Notes: generated by a model from the letters alone, not told the origin. A stretch of 64,000 nt of DNA from Pseudomonas sp. BGr12 (GCF_030272895.1 NZ_JALRNF010000005.1:117718-181717); one strand, 5' to 3'; positions 45,092 through 55,614 are shown, counted from the first letter of the stretch. Numbers and translations: made by a program.

Positions 45092-46227
45092 AGCTTCTCC
45101 GCTGCCTGACGCAGCGTCTCCTCGCGTTTGGCAAAACACAGGCGCACCAGGCGCTGCTCGGGAATGGGTTGCTGGTAGAACACCGACACCGGAATGGTTG
45201 CCACGCCGTGTTCACGGGTCAGCCACAGGGACATCTCGACATCGTTGAGGTCCGGGCGGATGGCCGAATAGTCGACCAGCTGGAAATAGGTACCCGCCGT
45301 ACGGGTGAACTGAAAGCGCGATGGCGCCAGCAGGTCGCAGAACAGGTCGCGTTTGGCCTGGTAGAACGCCGGCAACTCTTCGACATGCTCGGGGTGCTCG
45401 GCCATGAAGTCGGCCAGGGCCCATTGCAGCGGCGTCACCCCGCAGAAGTTGACGTACTGGTGGACCTTGCGCAGCTCGGCGCTCAGGGCCGGGGGCGCAA
45501 CCACGTAACCGGTCTTCCAGCCGGTGACGTGGTAGGTCTTGCCGAACGAGCTGACTACGAACGCGCGCGCGTACAGCGCTTCATGGGCCAGCACGCTGGC
45601 ATGGCGCACGCCATCGAACACCAGGTGTTCATAGACCTCGTCGCTGACCAGGTAGATGTCCCGCTCGGCGATCAGCGCCGCCAGCTTGTCCAGGTCATCG
45701 CGGCTGATCACCGCACCGCTCGGGTTGTGCGGCGAGTTGAGAATGATCATGCGCGTACGTGGGCTCAGGGCATCGCTGAGCTTCTGCCAATCGATAGCAA
45801 ACTGCCCGTCGGTGAGCTGCACATGCACGCAGCGCCCGCCAGCCAGTTCCACCGACGGCTCGTAGCTGTCATAGCTGGGGTCGAAGACAATCACTTCGTC
45901 ACCGGCACGGATCACCGCATGAATCGCACAGAAGATCGCTTCGGTGGCACCGGGGGTGATGGTGACTTCGTGATCGGCATCGACAGTGACGCCGTAGCTG
46001 CGGGCAATCTTGCTCGCCACCTGCTGGCGCAGGGCCGGCAAGCCGGTCATCGGGCAATACTGATTGTGTCCGGCACTGACATGCCGGCCGACCGCATCGA
46101 GCAGCGCCTGGGGGCCGTTGAAATCGGGAAAACCCTGGGACAGGTTCAAGGCGCCGGTTTGCGCGGCGAGCTGGGACATGGTGGTAAAGATGGTGGTGCC
46201 GACGTTCGGCAACTTGCTGCTGATCAT
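45079..46227 (-). CDS. Methionine/glutamine-type aminotransferase (MtnE/YbdL-like)
   Basis: A 382-residue fold-I aminotransferase. The PLP lysine is Lys230 in SSFGKTYHVTGWKTGY; other motifs are NQYCPMTGLPALRQ, NSPHNPSG and LVSDEVYEHL. The sequence is YbdL-like, a group that converts methylthio-oxobutyrate to methionine and often uses glutamine as amino donor (glutamine transaminase K type). The 2-oxoglutaramate made that way is the substrate of the coupled omega-amidase. Precise amino-acid preference is inferred. Confidence 0.9.
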   Translation of the reverse strand: MISSKLPNVGTTIFTTMSQLAAQTGALNLSQGFPDFNGPQALLDAVGRHVSAGHNQYCPMTGLPALRQQVASKIARSYGVTVDADHEVTITPGATEAIFCAIHAVIRAGDEVIVFDPSYDSYEPSVELAGGRCVHVQLTDGQFAIDWQKLSDALSPRTRMIILNSPHNPSGAVISRDDLDKLAALIAERDIYLVSDEVYEHLVFDGVRHASVLAHEALYARAFVVSSFGKTYHVTGWKTGYVVAPPALSAELRKVHQYVNFCGVTPLQWALADFMAEHPEHVEELPAFYQAKRDLFCDLLAPSRFQFTRTAGTYFQLVDYSAIRPDLNDVEMSLWLTREHGVATIPVSVFYQQPIPEQRLVRLCFAKREETLRQAAEKLCAI

Positions 46228-46330
46228 GGAGCCCTCTTTCCTGCAGAACTATCCGGCGGTCGGAATCCGAGCATAGCGGATTGAGCAGTCAGGAAAAAGG
46301 TTGTAACGGTCGCAGGCGGGGTTTGCAGGT

Positions 46331-46367
46331 TCGCGGGGCAAGCCCGCTCCTACAGGGGGAGCGGGCT
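46331..46367. repeat. REP unit with degenerate partner
   Basis: One intact REP arm (46331-46354, TCGCGGGGCAAGCCCGCTCC plus TACA) is followed by a truncated inverse copy (GGAGCGGGCT, 46358-46367) that has lost the rest of its palindrome. It sits between the der stop and the start region of the aminotransferase gene. Confidence 0.82.
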
Positions 46368-46379
46368 GCTTGAGGAAAG

Positions 46380-47846
46380 TTACTTGCGCTTGTCCTTGCG
46401 CTTCTTCTCGGCCTTCTTGTGGTGCGACATCAAGCGGCGCTTCTTGTTGACCTGGCGATCGGTCAAGGTGTTCTTGTTGCCTTCATACGGGTTGTCGCTG
46501 CCCTTGTACTCGATGCGGATCGGCGTACCGACCAGCTTGAGCACCCGGCGATAGGTGTTCTCCAGGTAACGCGAGTAGGAACGCGGCACCTTCTCGACCT
46601 GGTTGCCGTGGATCACGATGATCGGCGGGTTGGCGCCACCCAGGTGGGCGTAGCGCAGCTTGATCCGGCGACCGTTGACCATCGGCGGCTGGTGCTCGCT
46701 GACCGCGTCTTCGAGGATCTGGGTCAGGCGGCTGGTCGGCCAGCGGGTGACCGCCGACTTGAACGAGGCCTGCACCGACTTGTACAGGTTGCCCACGCCA
46801 GTGCCATGCAGCGCCGAAATGAAGTGGATGTCGGCGAAATCGACGAAGAACAGCCGGCGTTCCAGCTCGGTCTTCACGTAGTCGCGCTCGCCTGGCTGCA
46901 TGCCGTCCCACTTGTTCAGGGCGATGACGATGGCACGACCGGCTTCCAGGGCGAAGCCCAGCAGGTTCAGGTCATGGTCGACCACGCCTTCGCGGGCGTC
47001 CATGACGAAGATCACCACGTTGGCGTCCTTGATCGCCTGCAGGGTCTTCACCACAGAGAATTTTTCGACTTCTTCGTGGATCTTGCCGCGCTTGCGCACC
47101 CCGGCGGTGTCGATCAGGGTGTACTTCTCTTCGTCACGCTCGAAGGGAATGTAGATACTGTCGCGGGTGGTGCCCGGCTGGTCGTAGACCACCACGCGCT
47201 CTTCGCCGAGCATGCGGTTGACCAGGGTCGACTTGCCGACGTTGGGGCGGCCGATGATGGCAATCTTGATGCCATCTTTCTCGCTCGGGCCCGGGATGCG
47301 CGCGGCCTCTTCGCCTTCGGCGACGTCCTCGTCGAGGGCTTCGTCTTCCTTGTCGCGTGGTACTTCACCCAGCACCAGTTCCATCAGGGCATTGATGCCA
47401 CGGCCCTGGGAGCCGGCCACCGGAATGGCGTTGCCCATGCCCATGGGGGCGAATTCGGCGCGGGCGGTGTCCGGATCGATGTTGTCGATCTTGTTGGCCA
47501 CCAGGAACGACTGCTTGTTGCGCTTGCGCAGGTGCTCGGCAATCATCTGGTCGGCGGCGGTCATGCCGGCGCGGGCATCGACCAGGAACAATACGTAGTC
47601 CGCTTCCTCGATGGCCATCAGCGACTGCTCGGCCATCTTCTCGTCCATGCCCACTTCGTCGCCGGTAATACCACCGGTGTCGATCAGGATGTAGGAACGG
47701 CCCTGCCAGCGGGCCTCGCCGTACTGGCGGTCACGGGTCAGGCCCGACAAGTCACCGACGATGGCATCGCGGGTCTTGGTCAGGCGGTTGAACATGGTGG
47801 ATTTACCGACGTTCGGTCGGCCCACCAGGGCGATTACGGGAACCAT
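46380..47846 (-). CDS. der: Ribosome-biogenesis GTPase Der (EngA)
   Basis: A 488-residue double-GTPase needed for 50S subunit assembly. Two tandem G domains have GRPNVGKST at residue 8 and again near residue 200. Each carries its own DTGG/DTAG switch, and NKID and NKWD motifs. A KH-like C-terminal domain ([31 protein letters not shown]) and a lysine-rich tail follow. ATG 47846 with GGAG five bases upstream is preferred to GTG 47858. A terminator separates it from the bamB group upstream, so it has its own promoter. Confidence 0.96.
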   Translation of the reverse strand: MVPVIALVGRPNVGKSTMFNRLTKTRDAIVGDLSGLTRDRQYGEARWQGRSYILIDTGGITGDEVGMDEKMAEQSLMAIEEADYVLFLVDARAGMTAADQMIAEHLRKRNKQSFLVANKIDNIDPDTARAEFAPMGMGNAIPVAGSQGRGINALMELVLGEVPRDKEDEALDEDVAEGEEAARIPGPSEKDGIKIAIIGRPNVGKSTLVNRMLGEERVVVYDQPGTTRDSIYIPFERDEEKYTLIDTAGVRKRGKIHEEVEKFSVVKTLQAIKDANVVIFVMDAREGVVDHDLNLLGFALEAGRAIVIALNKWDGMQPGERDYVKTELERRLFFVDFADIHFISALHGTGVGNLYKSVQASFKSAVTRWPTSRLTQILEDAVSEHQPPMVNGRRIKLRYAHLGGANPPIIVIHGNQVEKVPRSYSRYLENTYRRVLKLVGTPIRIEYKGSDNPYEGNKNTLTDRQVNKKRRLMSHHKKAEKKRKDKRK

Positions 47847-47870
47847 GCGGCTCTCCACTGCATAAATTCA

Positions 47871-47902
47871 GAAAATACAAAGGCCGCTGCACTGCAGCGG
47901 CC
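47871..47902 (-). terminator. Rho-independent terminator after bamB
   Basis: Arms GGCCGCTGC (47882-47890) and GCAGCGGCC (47894-47902) pair perfectly around a 3-base loop. On the minus strand the stem is followed by TTTGTATTTT. It lies between the bamB stop (47963) and the der start, ending the ndk-to-bamB series of genes. Confidence 0.85.
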
Positions 47903-47962
47903 GGAGTTCGGGCGGCACCCGAAGTGCCGCAGCCCGAGGCCTGCACGGCCTCAAGCATAGCC

Positions 47963-49105
47963 TCAGCGAATGGTCAGCGCCTCGAGCTTGCCGCTGTTGC
48001 CGTACACATAGATGGTGTCACCCACCACCAGCGGACGGGCACGCAGGCCATCGCTATCGATACGCTCGCGACCGACGAAGCGGCCATCGACCTGGCTGAG
48101 CAGGTGCAGGTAGCCTTCCAGGTCACCCACCGCCACATAGCTGGAGAACACTTCCGGCGCCGACAGCTGACGACGGGCTAGCGAGTCGTTGCTCCACAGC
48201 GCGCTGGAGGAGCGCTCGTCGATGCTTTCCACGGTGCCCGAAGCCAGGCTCACGTAGACGTTGCCGAAGCCCTGGGCCACACCGGTGTAGCTGGAGGCGT
48301 CACGCTGCCACAGCACCCGGCCGCTTTCCAGGTCCAGGCCGGCAACCCGACCCTGGTAGCTGGTCACGTACAGGGTGCCGCCGGACAGCAGCAGGCCGCC
48401 GTCGATGTCGACAACCCGGTCAAGCTCCGAGCGACCTTGCGGAATGGCAACGCGCTGCTCCCAGACCGGCACGCCGTTCTGGGTGTCCAGGGCGATGACC
48501 TTGCCGGTCGACAGGCCAGCGATGGCCAGGCGGTTGGTCACGATCGGCGCACCGGTACCACGCAGGGTCAGTACCGCCGGCGTGCTTTCGTAGATCCAGC
48601 GACGGTCACCGGTGCTGGCATCCAGGCCGATCACGCGGTCGTCCTGGGTCTGCACCACCACCACGTCACCGTTGGTGGCAGGCGGCGCCAGGACTTCACT
48701 GGTGACCCGCGAACGCCAGCGCTGTTCACCGCTGGTGGCATCCAGGGCAATCACCTCGCCCTTGAGGGTACCGAGCATGACCATGCCGTAACCCACGCCC
48801 ACGGCGCCGGATACCGGCAGCTCCAGGTCTTTCTTCCAGATCACGTCGCCGGTGTTGCGGTCCAGGGACATCACCACGCCGCTGACATCGGCGGCGTAGA
48901 TACGATCGTTCTCGATCGCCGGCACCAGCATGTTGAAGGTTTCGCCCTGGCCGTCACCGATCGAACGGCTCCATTGCTTCTTCAGGACCACCTCTTCGGT
49001 GAAACTGGTCAGCTCGGCCGGCGGCAATTCCTTTTTGCTGTTGCTGCTGCAGCCCACGGCCAGAAGGGCCAGGCTCAGCACTGCTGCATGTTTCCAACCG
49101 ATCAC
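47963..49105 (-). CDS. bamB: Outer-membrane assembly lipoprotein BamB
   Basis: A 380-residue lipoprotein of the BAM complex that inserts beta-barrel proteins. The signal peptide and lipobox are HAAVLSLALLAVGC. The mature part is an eight-bladed beta-propeller of PQQ/WD-like repeats such as VVMSLDRNTGDVIWKKDLE and VIALDATSGEQRWRSRV. GTG 49105 is the best start: AAGGGG lies eight bases upstream and the length equals the Pseudomonas norm. ATG 49114 abuts that AAGGGG with no spacing. It starts two bases beyond the yfgM-like stop. Confidence 0.95.
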   Translation of the reverse strand: MIGWKHAAVLSLALLAVGCSSNSKKELPPAELTSFTEEVVLKKQWSRSIGDGQGETFNMLVPAIENDRIYAADVSGVVMSLDRNTGDVIWKKDLELPVSGAVGVGYGMVMLGTLKGEVIALDATSGEQRWRSRVTSEVLAPPATNGDVVVVQTQDDRVIGLDASTGDRRWIYESTPAVLTLRGTGAPIVTNRLAIAGLSTGKVIALDTQNGVPVWEQRVAIPQGRSELDRVVDIDGGLLLSGGTLYVTSYQGRVAGLDLESGRVLWQRDASSYTGVAQGFGNVYVSLASGTVESIDERSSSALWSNDSLARRQLSAPEVFSSYVAVGDLEGYLHLLSQVDGRFVGRERIDSDGLRARPLVVGDTIYVYGNSGKLEALTIR

Positions 49106-49106
49106 G

Positions 49107-49748
49107 TCAGGCATCCCCTTTGGCCAGGTCGTCGAGCTTGAGTTGCAGGCCACCGATCGCGGCGTCATCCGACAGCGCGGCCTTGGCTTTTTCGTAAGCG
49201 GCATGGGCATCGGCAGCGCGGCCGGCCTGAACCAGCAGGTCGCCCTTGAGCTCTTCACGGCTGGCCAGGAACGCCTTGTCGGCATCGCCTTCGAGCAGCT
49301 TCAGGGCTTCTTCAACCTTGCTCTGGGCCGCCATGACACGGGCCAGGCGCTGACGGGCGATTTCGCCCAGGGTGGCGTCAGCCGGCTTGTCCATCACCGC
49401 CTTGAGTTCGGCGGCGGCGTCGTCCAGCTTGCCGGCATCGACCGCGACCTTGGCCACGAACAGGCTGCCGTACTGGGCATAGGCGCTGCCGCCAAACTCG
49501 CTCTTGAGCTTGCCGGACAACTCGGCAACCTTGGCCGCATCCGGTGCGCCAGTCGGCGTCAGGGTGGTTTCCAGCAGGGCCTGATAGAGGTTCGAGGCGC
49601 CTTGCGACTGGTTGGCCTGGTATTTCTGGAAGGTTTGCCAGCCGAACACTATCACCAGTGCCAGCAGGCCGCCGGTTACCAGTGGCTTGCCGTTGCGCTG
49701 CCACCAGTCCTTGAATGCCGCCAGCTGTTCATCATCGGTACTCGACAC
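49107..49748 (-). CDS. yfgM: YfgM-family TPR membrane protein
   Basis: A 213-residue inner-membrane protein with a single N-terminal helix (PLVTGGLLALVIVFGWQTF, about residues 22-40) and a periplasmic tetratricopeptide-like region rich in Ala (AKVAELSGKLKSEFGGSAYAQYGSLFVAKVAVDAGKLDDAAAELKAVM…). YfgM proteins associate with the SecYEG/PpiD translocon and help hand over envelope proteins. GTG 49748 with AAAAGGAG seven bases upstream gives a standard start. It lies in its usual place between hisS and bamB. Confidence 0.92.
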   Translation of the reverse strand: MSSTDDEQLAAFKDWWQRNGKPLVTGGLLALVIVFGWQTFQKYQANQSQGASNLYQALLETTLTPTGAPDAAKVAELSGKLKSEFGGSAYAQYGSLFVAKVAVDAGKLDDAAAELKAVMDKPADATLGEIARQRLARVMAAQSKVEEALKLLEGDADKAFLASREELKGDLLVQAGRAADAHAAYEKAKAALSDDAAIGGLQLKLDDLAKGDA

Positions 49749-49787
49749 CCCAATACTCCTTTTAACCAAATCGGCTGTTGACCCGCT

Positions 49788-51077
49788 TCACGCCTGCGCG
49801 AGGGAAGCTTCCAGGTGCTCTGCCAGAGCATCCCAGGCAATGTTTTGTTGTTCGCCCTGGCCACGCAGGGGTTTGAAACCTACCACTTGTTGCGCCACTT
49901 CGTCGTCCCCCAGGATCAAGGCGAACAGCGCCGCACTCTTGTCGGCCTTCTTGAACTGGCTCTTGAAGCTGCCACCGCCGGCGTTGACCTGCAGGCGCAG
50001 GTTCGGCAGCCGGTCTCGCAGGCGTTCGCTCAGGGCCAGGCCTGCCAGTTCGGCCTGCTCGCCGACAGCGCACAGGAATACATCGACCTGACGGTTGATC
50101 GACTCGGGCACCTGCTCCAGGGTTTCCAGCAGCAGGATCAGGCGCTCGATGCCCATGGCGAAACCGACGCCCGGGGTCGGCTTGCCGCCCATCTGTTCGA
50201 CCAGGCCGTCATAGCGGCCACCGGCGCAGACGGTGCCCTGGGAGCCGAGCTTGTCGGTAACCCACTCGAACACGGTCTTGCTGTAGTAGTCCAGGCCGCG
50301 CACCAGCTTGGTGTTGATCACGAACGGAATGCCGGCGGCATCCAGGCGCGCCTTGAGGCCGTCGAAGTGCACTCGCGACGCTTCGTCCAGGTAGTCTTCA
50401 AGCTTCGGCGCACCGACCAGCACCGCCTGGGTGTTGGCGTCCTTGCTGTCGAGGATGCGCAGCGGGTTGCTCTTGAGGCGACGCTGGCTGTCTTCGTCCA
50501 GCTGTTCCAGACGCGCCGAGAGGAACTCGACCAGCGCATCGCGGTAACGGGCACGGGCTTCGCTGGTGCCCAGGCTGTTGAGCTCGAGCTTGACCGCGTC
50601 GCGAATGCCCAGCAGGCCCCAGAGGCGCCAGGTCAGCATGATCAGCTCGGCGTCGATGTCCGGACCGTCGAGGTTGAAGACTTCCACGCCGATCTGGTGG
50701 AACTGGCGATAACGGCCTTTCTGTGGGCGCTCGTGGCGGAACATCTGGCCGATGTACCACAGTTTCTGCACCTGGCCGCTACCGGTGATGCCATGTTCGA
50801 GCACGGCACGCACGCAGGCCGCGGTGCCTTCCGGACGCAGGGTCAGGGAGTCGCCGTTGCGGTCGTCGAAGGTGTACATCTCTTTTTCGACGATGTCGGT
50901 GACTTCACCGATCGAGCGCTTGAACAGCTCGGTGAACTCGACGATCGGCGTGCGGATCTGGCGATAGCCGTAGGTGTCCAGCAGGCCGGCGACGGTGTTC
51001 TCGAAATAGCGCCACAGGGGCGTCTGCTCGGGCAGGATGTCGTTCATGCCACGGATGGCTTGCAGCGATTTGCTCAC
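49788..51077 (-). CDS. hisS: Histidyl-tRNA synthetase
   Basis: A 429-residue class II aminoacyl-tRNA synthetase. The opening [22 protein letters not shown] is diagnostic; motif 2 is [27 protein letters not shown]. The histidine-specific loops are [15 protein letters not shown] and [29 protein letters not shown]. The C-terminal anticodon-binding domain is complete. It follows ispG by 24 bases. Confidence 0.97.
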   Translation of the reverse strand: MSKSLQAIRGMNDILPEQTPLWRYFENTVAGLLDTYGYRQIRTPIVEFTELFKRSIGEVTDIVEKEMYTFDDRNGDSLTLRPEGTAACVRAVLEHGITGSGQVQKLWYIGQMFRHERPQKGRYRQFHQIGVEVFNLDGPDIDAELIMLTWRLWGLLGIRDAVKLELNSLGTSEARARYRDALVEFLSARLEQLDEDSQRRLKSNPLRILDSKDANTQAVLVGAPKLEDYLDEASRVHFDGLKARLDAAGIPFVINTKLVRGLDYYSKTVFEWVTDKLGSQGTVCAGGRYDGLVEQMGGKPTPGVGFAMGIERLILLLETLEQVPESINRQVDVFLCAVGEQAELAGLALSERLRDRLPNLRLQVNAGGGSFKSQFKKADKSAALFALILGDDEVAQQVVGFKPLRGQGEQQNIAWDALAEHLEASLAQA

Positions 51078-51101
51078 GGGTAATCCTTACGAATCTGAGT
51101 G

Positions 51102-52211
51102 TCAGCCACGGGCGATCAGGGCCGCGTCGGCTTCGGCCTTTTCGGCCGCCCTCTGGCGGATGAGTTTTTCCAGCTCATCGACCAGGTTGTCGTTGGTCAG
51201 CTTCTGCGATGGCTTGCCATCGATGTAGATCAGGTTCGGCGTGCCGCCAGTCAGCCCGACATGGGCTTCCTTGGCCTCGCCCGGACCGTTGACCACGCAA
51301 CCGATCACGGCCACGTCCATCGGTACCAGCAGGTCTTCCAGGCGCCCTTCCAGCTCGTTCATGGTCTTGACCACATCGAAGTTCTGCCGCGAGCAGCTCG
51401 GGCAGGCGATGAAGTTGATGCCACGGGAACGCAGGTGCAGGGACTTGAGGATGTCGTAGCCGACTTTCACTTCCTCGACCGGGTCTGCCGCCAGGGAAAT
51501 GCGAATGGTATCGCCAATCCCTTCGGCGAGCAGCATACCGAGGCCGACCGCGGATTTCACCGTGCCCGAACGCAGGCCACCGGCTTCGGTGATGCCCAGG
51601 TGCAGCGGCTGAACGATCTGCTTGGCCAGCAGGCGGTAGGCTTCGACGGCCATGAACACGTCGGAGGCCTTGACGCTGACCTTGAAGTCCTGGAAATCCA
51701 GGCGGTCGAGGTGCTCTACGTGGCGCAATGCCGACTCGACCAGGGCGGCCGGGGTCGGCTCGCCGTATTTCTTCTGCAGGTCCTTTTCCAGGGAACCGGC
51801 GTTGACGCCGATGCGGATCGGGATACCGCGGTCGCGGGCGGCATCGACCACCGCGCGCACCCGGTCTTCGCGACCGATGTTGCCCGGGTTGATACGCAGG
51901 CAATCGACGCCCAGCTCGGCCACGCGCAAGGCAATGCGGTAGTCGAAGTGGATGTCGGCGACCAGCGGCACGCTGACCAGCTGCTTGATCCGGCCGAAGG
52001 CCTCGGCGGCGTCCATGTCCGGCACCGAGACGCGCACGATATCGACGCCGGCATCGACCAGGCGGTTGATCTGCGCCACGGTGGCGGCGACGTCATTGGT
52101 GTCGGTGTTGGTCATGCTCTGGACGGCGATGGGAGCATCACCGCCGACAGGCACATTACCCACCCAGATTTTTCGGGATTCGCGACGTTTGATCGGAGAT
52201 TCGCCGTGCAT
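51102..52211 (-). CDS. ispG: HMBPP synthase IspG (GcpE)
   Basis: A 369-residue [4Fe-4S] enzyme of the MEP isoprenoid pathway that converts methylerythritol cyclodiphosphate to HMBPP. The TIM-barrel half is marked by [26 protein letters not shown] and INPGNIG. The cluster-binding half has [10 protein letters not shown] and [20 protein letters not shown]. Its ATG lies three bases after the rodZ stop. Fe-S dependence links it to the isc genes encoded upstream on the same strand. Confidence 0.97.
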   Translation of the reverse strand: MHGESPIKRRESRKIWVGNVPVGGDAPIAVQSMTNTDTNDVAATVAQINRLVDAGVDIVRVSVPDMDAAEAFGRIKQLVSVPLVADIHFDYRIALRVAELGVDCLRINPGNIGREDRVRAVVDAARDRGIPIRIGVNAGSLEKDLQKKYGEPTPAALVESALRHVEHLDRLDFQDFKVSVKASDVFMAVEAYRLLAKQIVQPLHLGITEAGGLRSGTVKSAVGLGMLLAEGIGDTIRISLAADPVEEVKVGYDILKSLHLRSRGINFIACPSCSRQNFDVVKTMNELEGRLEDLLVPMDVAVIGCVVNGPGEAKEAHVGLTGGTPNLIYIDGKPSQKLTNDNLVDELEKLIRQRAAEKAEADAALIARG

Positions 52212-52214
52212 GAC

Positions 52215-53246
52215 TTATTGTCCCAACTTCAGGCGAGCAGTTTCGCCACTGGTAAACGGCTTGATGTCGACGGCCTGACCGTTGTAGCTGACCTGCACGC
52301 CACGGGCAAAGCCCAGGCGTACGGAGAACGGCGGCTTGCCGTTCAGGTCCAGGCTGTCGCCCTTGCGCTTGATGGCGCTGAACAGCACCTTGCCATTGCC
52401 GTCGGTGACCGAGGTCCAGCAATCGGCGGTGAATTGCATGTGCAACTGGCCGCTGCCAGCCGCTACCGGAGCCGCCGGGGCTGGCGCCACGGGCGCAGCA
52501 GGTGCACTGGCGACGACGACCGGTGCCACAGGGGCGACCGGAGCTGGGGCTGGAGCCGGAACCACCGCTACCGGGGCAACCGGGGTAGTGGTAACCGGTG
52601 TAGCCGGTGCTACCGGGCTGGCCGGCACCACTGCTGCCGGGGCTTCAGCCGCCGGCTGCTCGGTCGAGGCCGGGGCCTGTTCCAGGTTCAGCGGCGTGCT
52701 TTCCGGCTGCTGGGAGGCGTTGACCGCCTGGTCTTCCGGCTCGTCCAGCGGATGAATCTGGGTGGTGCCGTCGGCGCTTTCGACCTCGACATGCTCCAGG
52801 GCCATGTTGACCAGGTCCTTGCCACGCTGGCTGCTCTGGTCCTGCCACCAGAAGAAGCCGCCACCGATCACCACCACCAGGATCACCAGGCTGACCACAC
52901 GCAGGATATTGTGCGACAGGCGCACCGGCTCCTCGATGCGGCCCAGGGCATGCACTTCGCTGCCTTGGGCGTGGGTGCCGGTGCAGCGGTCGAAGGCCTG
53001 CACCAGGGCGGCCTGGTCCATGTCCAGCAGTTTGGCGTAAGCGCGGATGTAGCCGCGGGCAAAGGTGTGCCCAGGCAGCTTGTCGAAGGCGCCGGCTTCA
53101 AGATTGTTCAACGAGGACACGGTCAGGTTGAGCTTGCGGGCCACTTCGGCCTGCGACAGGCTCCGGCTCTCACGGGCCTGACGCAAAATCTCGCCTGGAT
53201 TCTCGCGAGTCGCTGCTGCTACTTCGGGATGCGCCGCTTTCATCAT
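52215..53246 (-). CDS. rodZ: RodZ-type cell-shape protein with Pro/Ala/Val-rich periplasmic linker
   Basis: A 343-residue membrane protein that anchors MreB filaments. It has an N-terminal cytoplasmic helix-turn-helix (GEILRQARESRSLSQAEVARKLNLTVSSLNNLEAGAFDKLPGHTFARGYIRAYAKLL). A membrane helix follows at about residues 117-134 (VVSLVILVVVIGGGFFWW), then a long Pro/Ala/Val/Thr-rich linker, and a C-terminal DUF4115 beta-domain (FTADCWTSVTDGNGKVLFSAIKRKGDSLDLNGKPPFSVRLG). Its start overlaps the pilF stop; ATG 53246 or 53243 are both possible. Confidence 0.92.
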   Translation of the reverse strand: MMKAAHPEVAAATRENPGEILRQARESRSLSQAEVARKLNLTVSSLNNLEAGAFDKLPGHTFARGYIRAYAKLLDMDQAALVQAFDRCTGTHAQGSEVHALGRIEEPVRLSHNILRVVSLVILVVVIGGGFFWWQDQSSQRGKDLVNMALEHVEVESADGTTQIHPLDEPEDQAVNASQQPESTPLNLEQAPASTEQPAAEAPAAVVPASPVAPATPVTTTPVAPVAVVPAPAPAPVAPVAPVVVASAPAAPVAPAPAAPVAAGSGQLHMQFTADCWTSVTDGNGKVLFSAIKRKGDSLDLNGKPPFSVRLGFARGVQVSYNGQAVDIKPFTSGETARLKLGQ

Positions 53247-54001
53247 TGCTCCGACAGGTATTGCTGATATTCCGGCGAACCGGGATAAAGTCGTTGTAAT
53301 TGCAGGCCCATATCGGCGGCCTTGTTCCGTTCTTCGAAGACACTGGCCAGGCGACTGCCCAGCAACAGGCTGCGGGCACTGTGGTCGCTCAGCTGGCTGA
53401 AACGATCGAAGTAGTCACGGGCCGGCACATAATGCCTGTCTTCGTAAGACAACTCAGCCATTTCCAGCAACGCGCGCGGTTGCTGCTGGTTGAGTCGCAA
53501 AGCTTTTACCAGGTAGGCCTGCGCCTGTTCGCGCTGGCCGAGCCTCAAGGCCGTCAGGCCGAGGTTTTCGAACACCCTGGAACGCTCAGGATACAGCGTA
53601 TCGGTCGCGGCTTGGGCAAACATCTGCTGCGCTTGCGCGAATTGCCCCTGAGCATAAAGGAAACTGCCGTAGTTGTTCTGGATCCGCGTGTCCTGCGGGC
53701 GACTGGCCAGGGCCTTGCGAAAGTGCGTCTCGGCAAGCCTTGCCTCGTCCTCGGCCTGATAGACCAAAGCCAGGGCAGCGTTGGCGGCGGCATCCTGGCT
53801 ATCGATATCGAGGGCTTTTTTCAGCGGCCCCCTGGCCTGTTCGGTCAAACCTTGTTGCAAATAACCCAACCCCAACTGCACGTAGGCCTGCACGGCCTGT
53901 GCCCTACCCTCGCGACTGACGAGCGCGTCCGGACTCCCGCCCGACACGCAGCCTGCAAGCAGGGCGAGCGACAGGATCGACAGCGCAACGCGCAGGGTCA
54001 T
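53243..54001 (-). CDS. pilF: Type IV pilus biogenesis lipoprotein PilF (PilW)
   Basis: A 252-residue TPR lipoprotein that guides assembly of the PilQ secretin. The lipobox is LALLAGC. Six TPR motifs follow, including AYVQLGLGYLQQGLTEQARGPLKKALDIDSQDAAANAALALVYQ and RIQNNYGSFLYAQGQFAQAQQMFAQA. It lies in the conserved rlmN-pilF-rodZ order. The stop overlaps the rodZ start. Confidence 0.94.
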   Translation of the reverse strand: MTLRVALSILSLALLAGCVSGGSPDALVSREGRAQAVQAYVQLGLGYLQQGLTEQARGPLKKALDIDSQDAAANAALALVYQAEDEARLAETHFRKALASRPQDTRIQNNYGSFLYAQGQFAQAQQMFAQAATDTLYPERSRVFENLGLTALRLGQREQAQAYLVKALRLNQQQPRALLEMAELSYEDRHYVPARDYFDRFSQLSDHSARSLLLGSRLASVFEERNKAADMGLQLQRLYPGSPEYQQYLSEQ

Positions 54002-54014
54002 GGAGATCCTCTCT

Positions 54015-55160
54015 TCAGTTCCGTGCAGCGCTGTCTTGCATATCGCTGTCGGCGTTCAGCTGACGTACGGCGATATAGCGCTCGCTACGGCGGGTGCGGT
54101 CCATCACCTGGCCGACCAACTGGCCGCAGGCCGCGTCGATGTCTTCACCACGGGTGGTGCGCACCGTCACGTTGAAGCCGGCGTGGTGCAGGTGATCCTG
54201 GAACCGGCGGATGGCGTTGTTGCTCGGCCGCTCGTAACCGGAATGCGGGAACGGGTTGAACGGGATGAGGTTGATCTTGCACGGCACGTTCTTGAGCAGC
54301 TCGGCCATTTCCACGGCGTGTTCGAGCTTGTCGTTGACGTCCTTGAGCAGGGTGTACTCGATGGTCAGCACACGCTTTTCGCCGAGTTCCGACATGTAGC
54401 GCATGCACGAATCCAGCACGACCTTGAGCGGGTACTTCTTGTTGATCGGCACCAGTTCGTTGCGCAGCGCGTCGTTCGGCGCGTGCAGCGACAGGGCCAG
54501 GGAGACGTCGATGTGCTTGGCCAGCTCATCGATCATCGGCACCACGCCGGAGGTGGACAGGGTCACCCGGCGCTTGGAAATGCCATAGCCGAGGTCGTCC
54601 ATCATCAGGTGCATGGCGGCGACCACGTTGTCGAAGTTCAGCAGCGGCTCACCCATGCCCATCATCACCACGTTGGTGATGGCACGGTCGATGGTAGCCG
54701 GAACACTGCCGAACGACTTGTTGGCAATCCACACCTGGCCGATGACTTCGGCGGCGGTGAGGTTGCTGTTGAATCCTTGCTTGCCGGTGGAGCAGAAACT
54801 GCAGTCCAGGGCGCAACCGGCCTGGGACGAGACACACAGCGTGCCACGCTTGCCCTGGGGGATGTACACGGTCTCGACGCAGCTGCCGGACGCCACGCGC
54901 ACCACCCATTTGCGGGTGCCGTCGCTGGAGATGTCCTCGCTGACCACTTCCGGACCGCGAATCTCGGCAACCGCCTTGAGCTTTTCGCGCAGGGCCTTGC
55001 CGACGTTGGTCATGGCGTCGAAATCATCGACGCCAAAGTGGTGAATCCATTTCATTACCTGACCGGCACGGAAGCGCTTCTCCCCGATTGAGTCGAAGAA
55101 TTTTTCCATTTCCGGCTGGGTCAGCCCCAACAGGTTAGTTTTGCCAGCAGATGTCGTCAT
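54015..55160 (-). CDS. rlmN: 23S rRNA/tRNA adenine C2-methyltransferase RlmN
   Basis: A 381-residue radical-SAM enzyme that methylates A2503 of 23S rRNA and A37 of some tRNAs. The cluster cysteines are Cys116, Cys120 and Cys123 in [16 protein letters not shown]. The C-terminal catalytic cysteine lies in [14 protein letters not shown], and [14 protein letters not shown] is the SAM-binding segment. It starts 28 bases after the ndk stop. Confidence 0.97.
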   Translation of the reverse strand: MTTSAGKTNLLGLTQPEMEKFFDSIGEKRFRAGQVMKWIHHFGVDDFDAMTNVGKALREKLKAVAEIRGPEVVSEDISSDGTRKWVVRVASGSCVETVYIPQGKRGTLCVSSQAGCALDCSFCSTGKQGFNSNLTAAEVIGQVWIANKSFGSVPATIDRAITNVVMMGMGEPLLNFDNVVAAMHLMMDDLGYGISKRRVTLSTSGVVPMIDELAKHIDVSLALSLHAPNDALRNELVPINKKYPLKVVLDSCMRYMSELGEKRVLTIEYTLLKDVNDKLEHAVEMAELLKNVPCKINLIPFNPFPHSGYERPSNNAIRRFQDHLHHAGFNVTVRTTRGEDIDAACGQLVGQVMDRTRRSERYIAVRQLNADSDMQDSAARN

Positions 55161-55188
55161 GGATTCACCCTCACCCGTAAGCCTTGGC

Positions 55189-55614
55189 TTAGCGAGTGGT
55201 TACCTCGGTAGCTGCGAAGAAGTAAGCGATTTCGCGAGCAGCAGCGGCTTCGGAGTCCGAACCGTGAACGGCGTTGGCGTCGATGGACTCGGCGAAGTCG
55301 GCGCGGATGGTGCCAGGAGCAGCTTCTTTAGGGTTGGTAGCGCCCATCAGCTCGCGGTTGCGAACGATGGCGTTCTCGCCTTCCAGAACCTGGACAACGA
55401 CTGGGCCGGAAGTCATGAAGGCAACCAGGTCAGCGAAGAAACCGCGCTCTTTGTGCTCGGCGTAGAAGCCTTCGGCTTCGGCTTTGGACAGTTGCTTGAT
55501 TTTCGAAGCAACGATTTTCAGGCCGGCGTCTTCGAAGCGGGTGGTGATCTTGCCGATCACGTTCTTGGCAACGGCGTCAGGCTTGATGATCGAGAAAGTA
55601 CGTTGAACAGCCAT
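55189..55614 (-). CDS. ndk: Nucleoside diphosphate kinase
   Basis: A 141-residue NDP kinase, the normal length. The phosphohistidine is His117 in [19 protein letters not shown], the [26 protein letters not shown] nucleotide site and TIRADFA are all present. GGAG lies six bases before the ATG. Its promoter appears to overlap the upstream terminator (-10 TATAAT inside the loop). Confidence 0.97.
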   Translation of the reverse strand: MAVQRTFSIIKPDAVAKNVIGKITTRFEDAGLKIVASKIKQLSKAEAEGFYAEHKERGFFADLVAFMTSGPVVVQVLEGENAIVRNRELMGATNPKEAAPGTIRADFAESIDANAVHGSDSEAAAAREIAYFFAATEVTTR

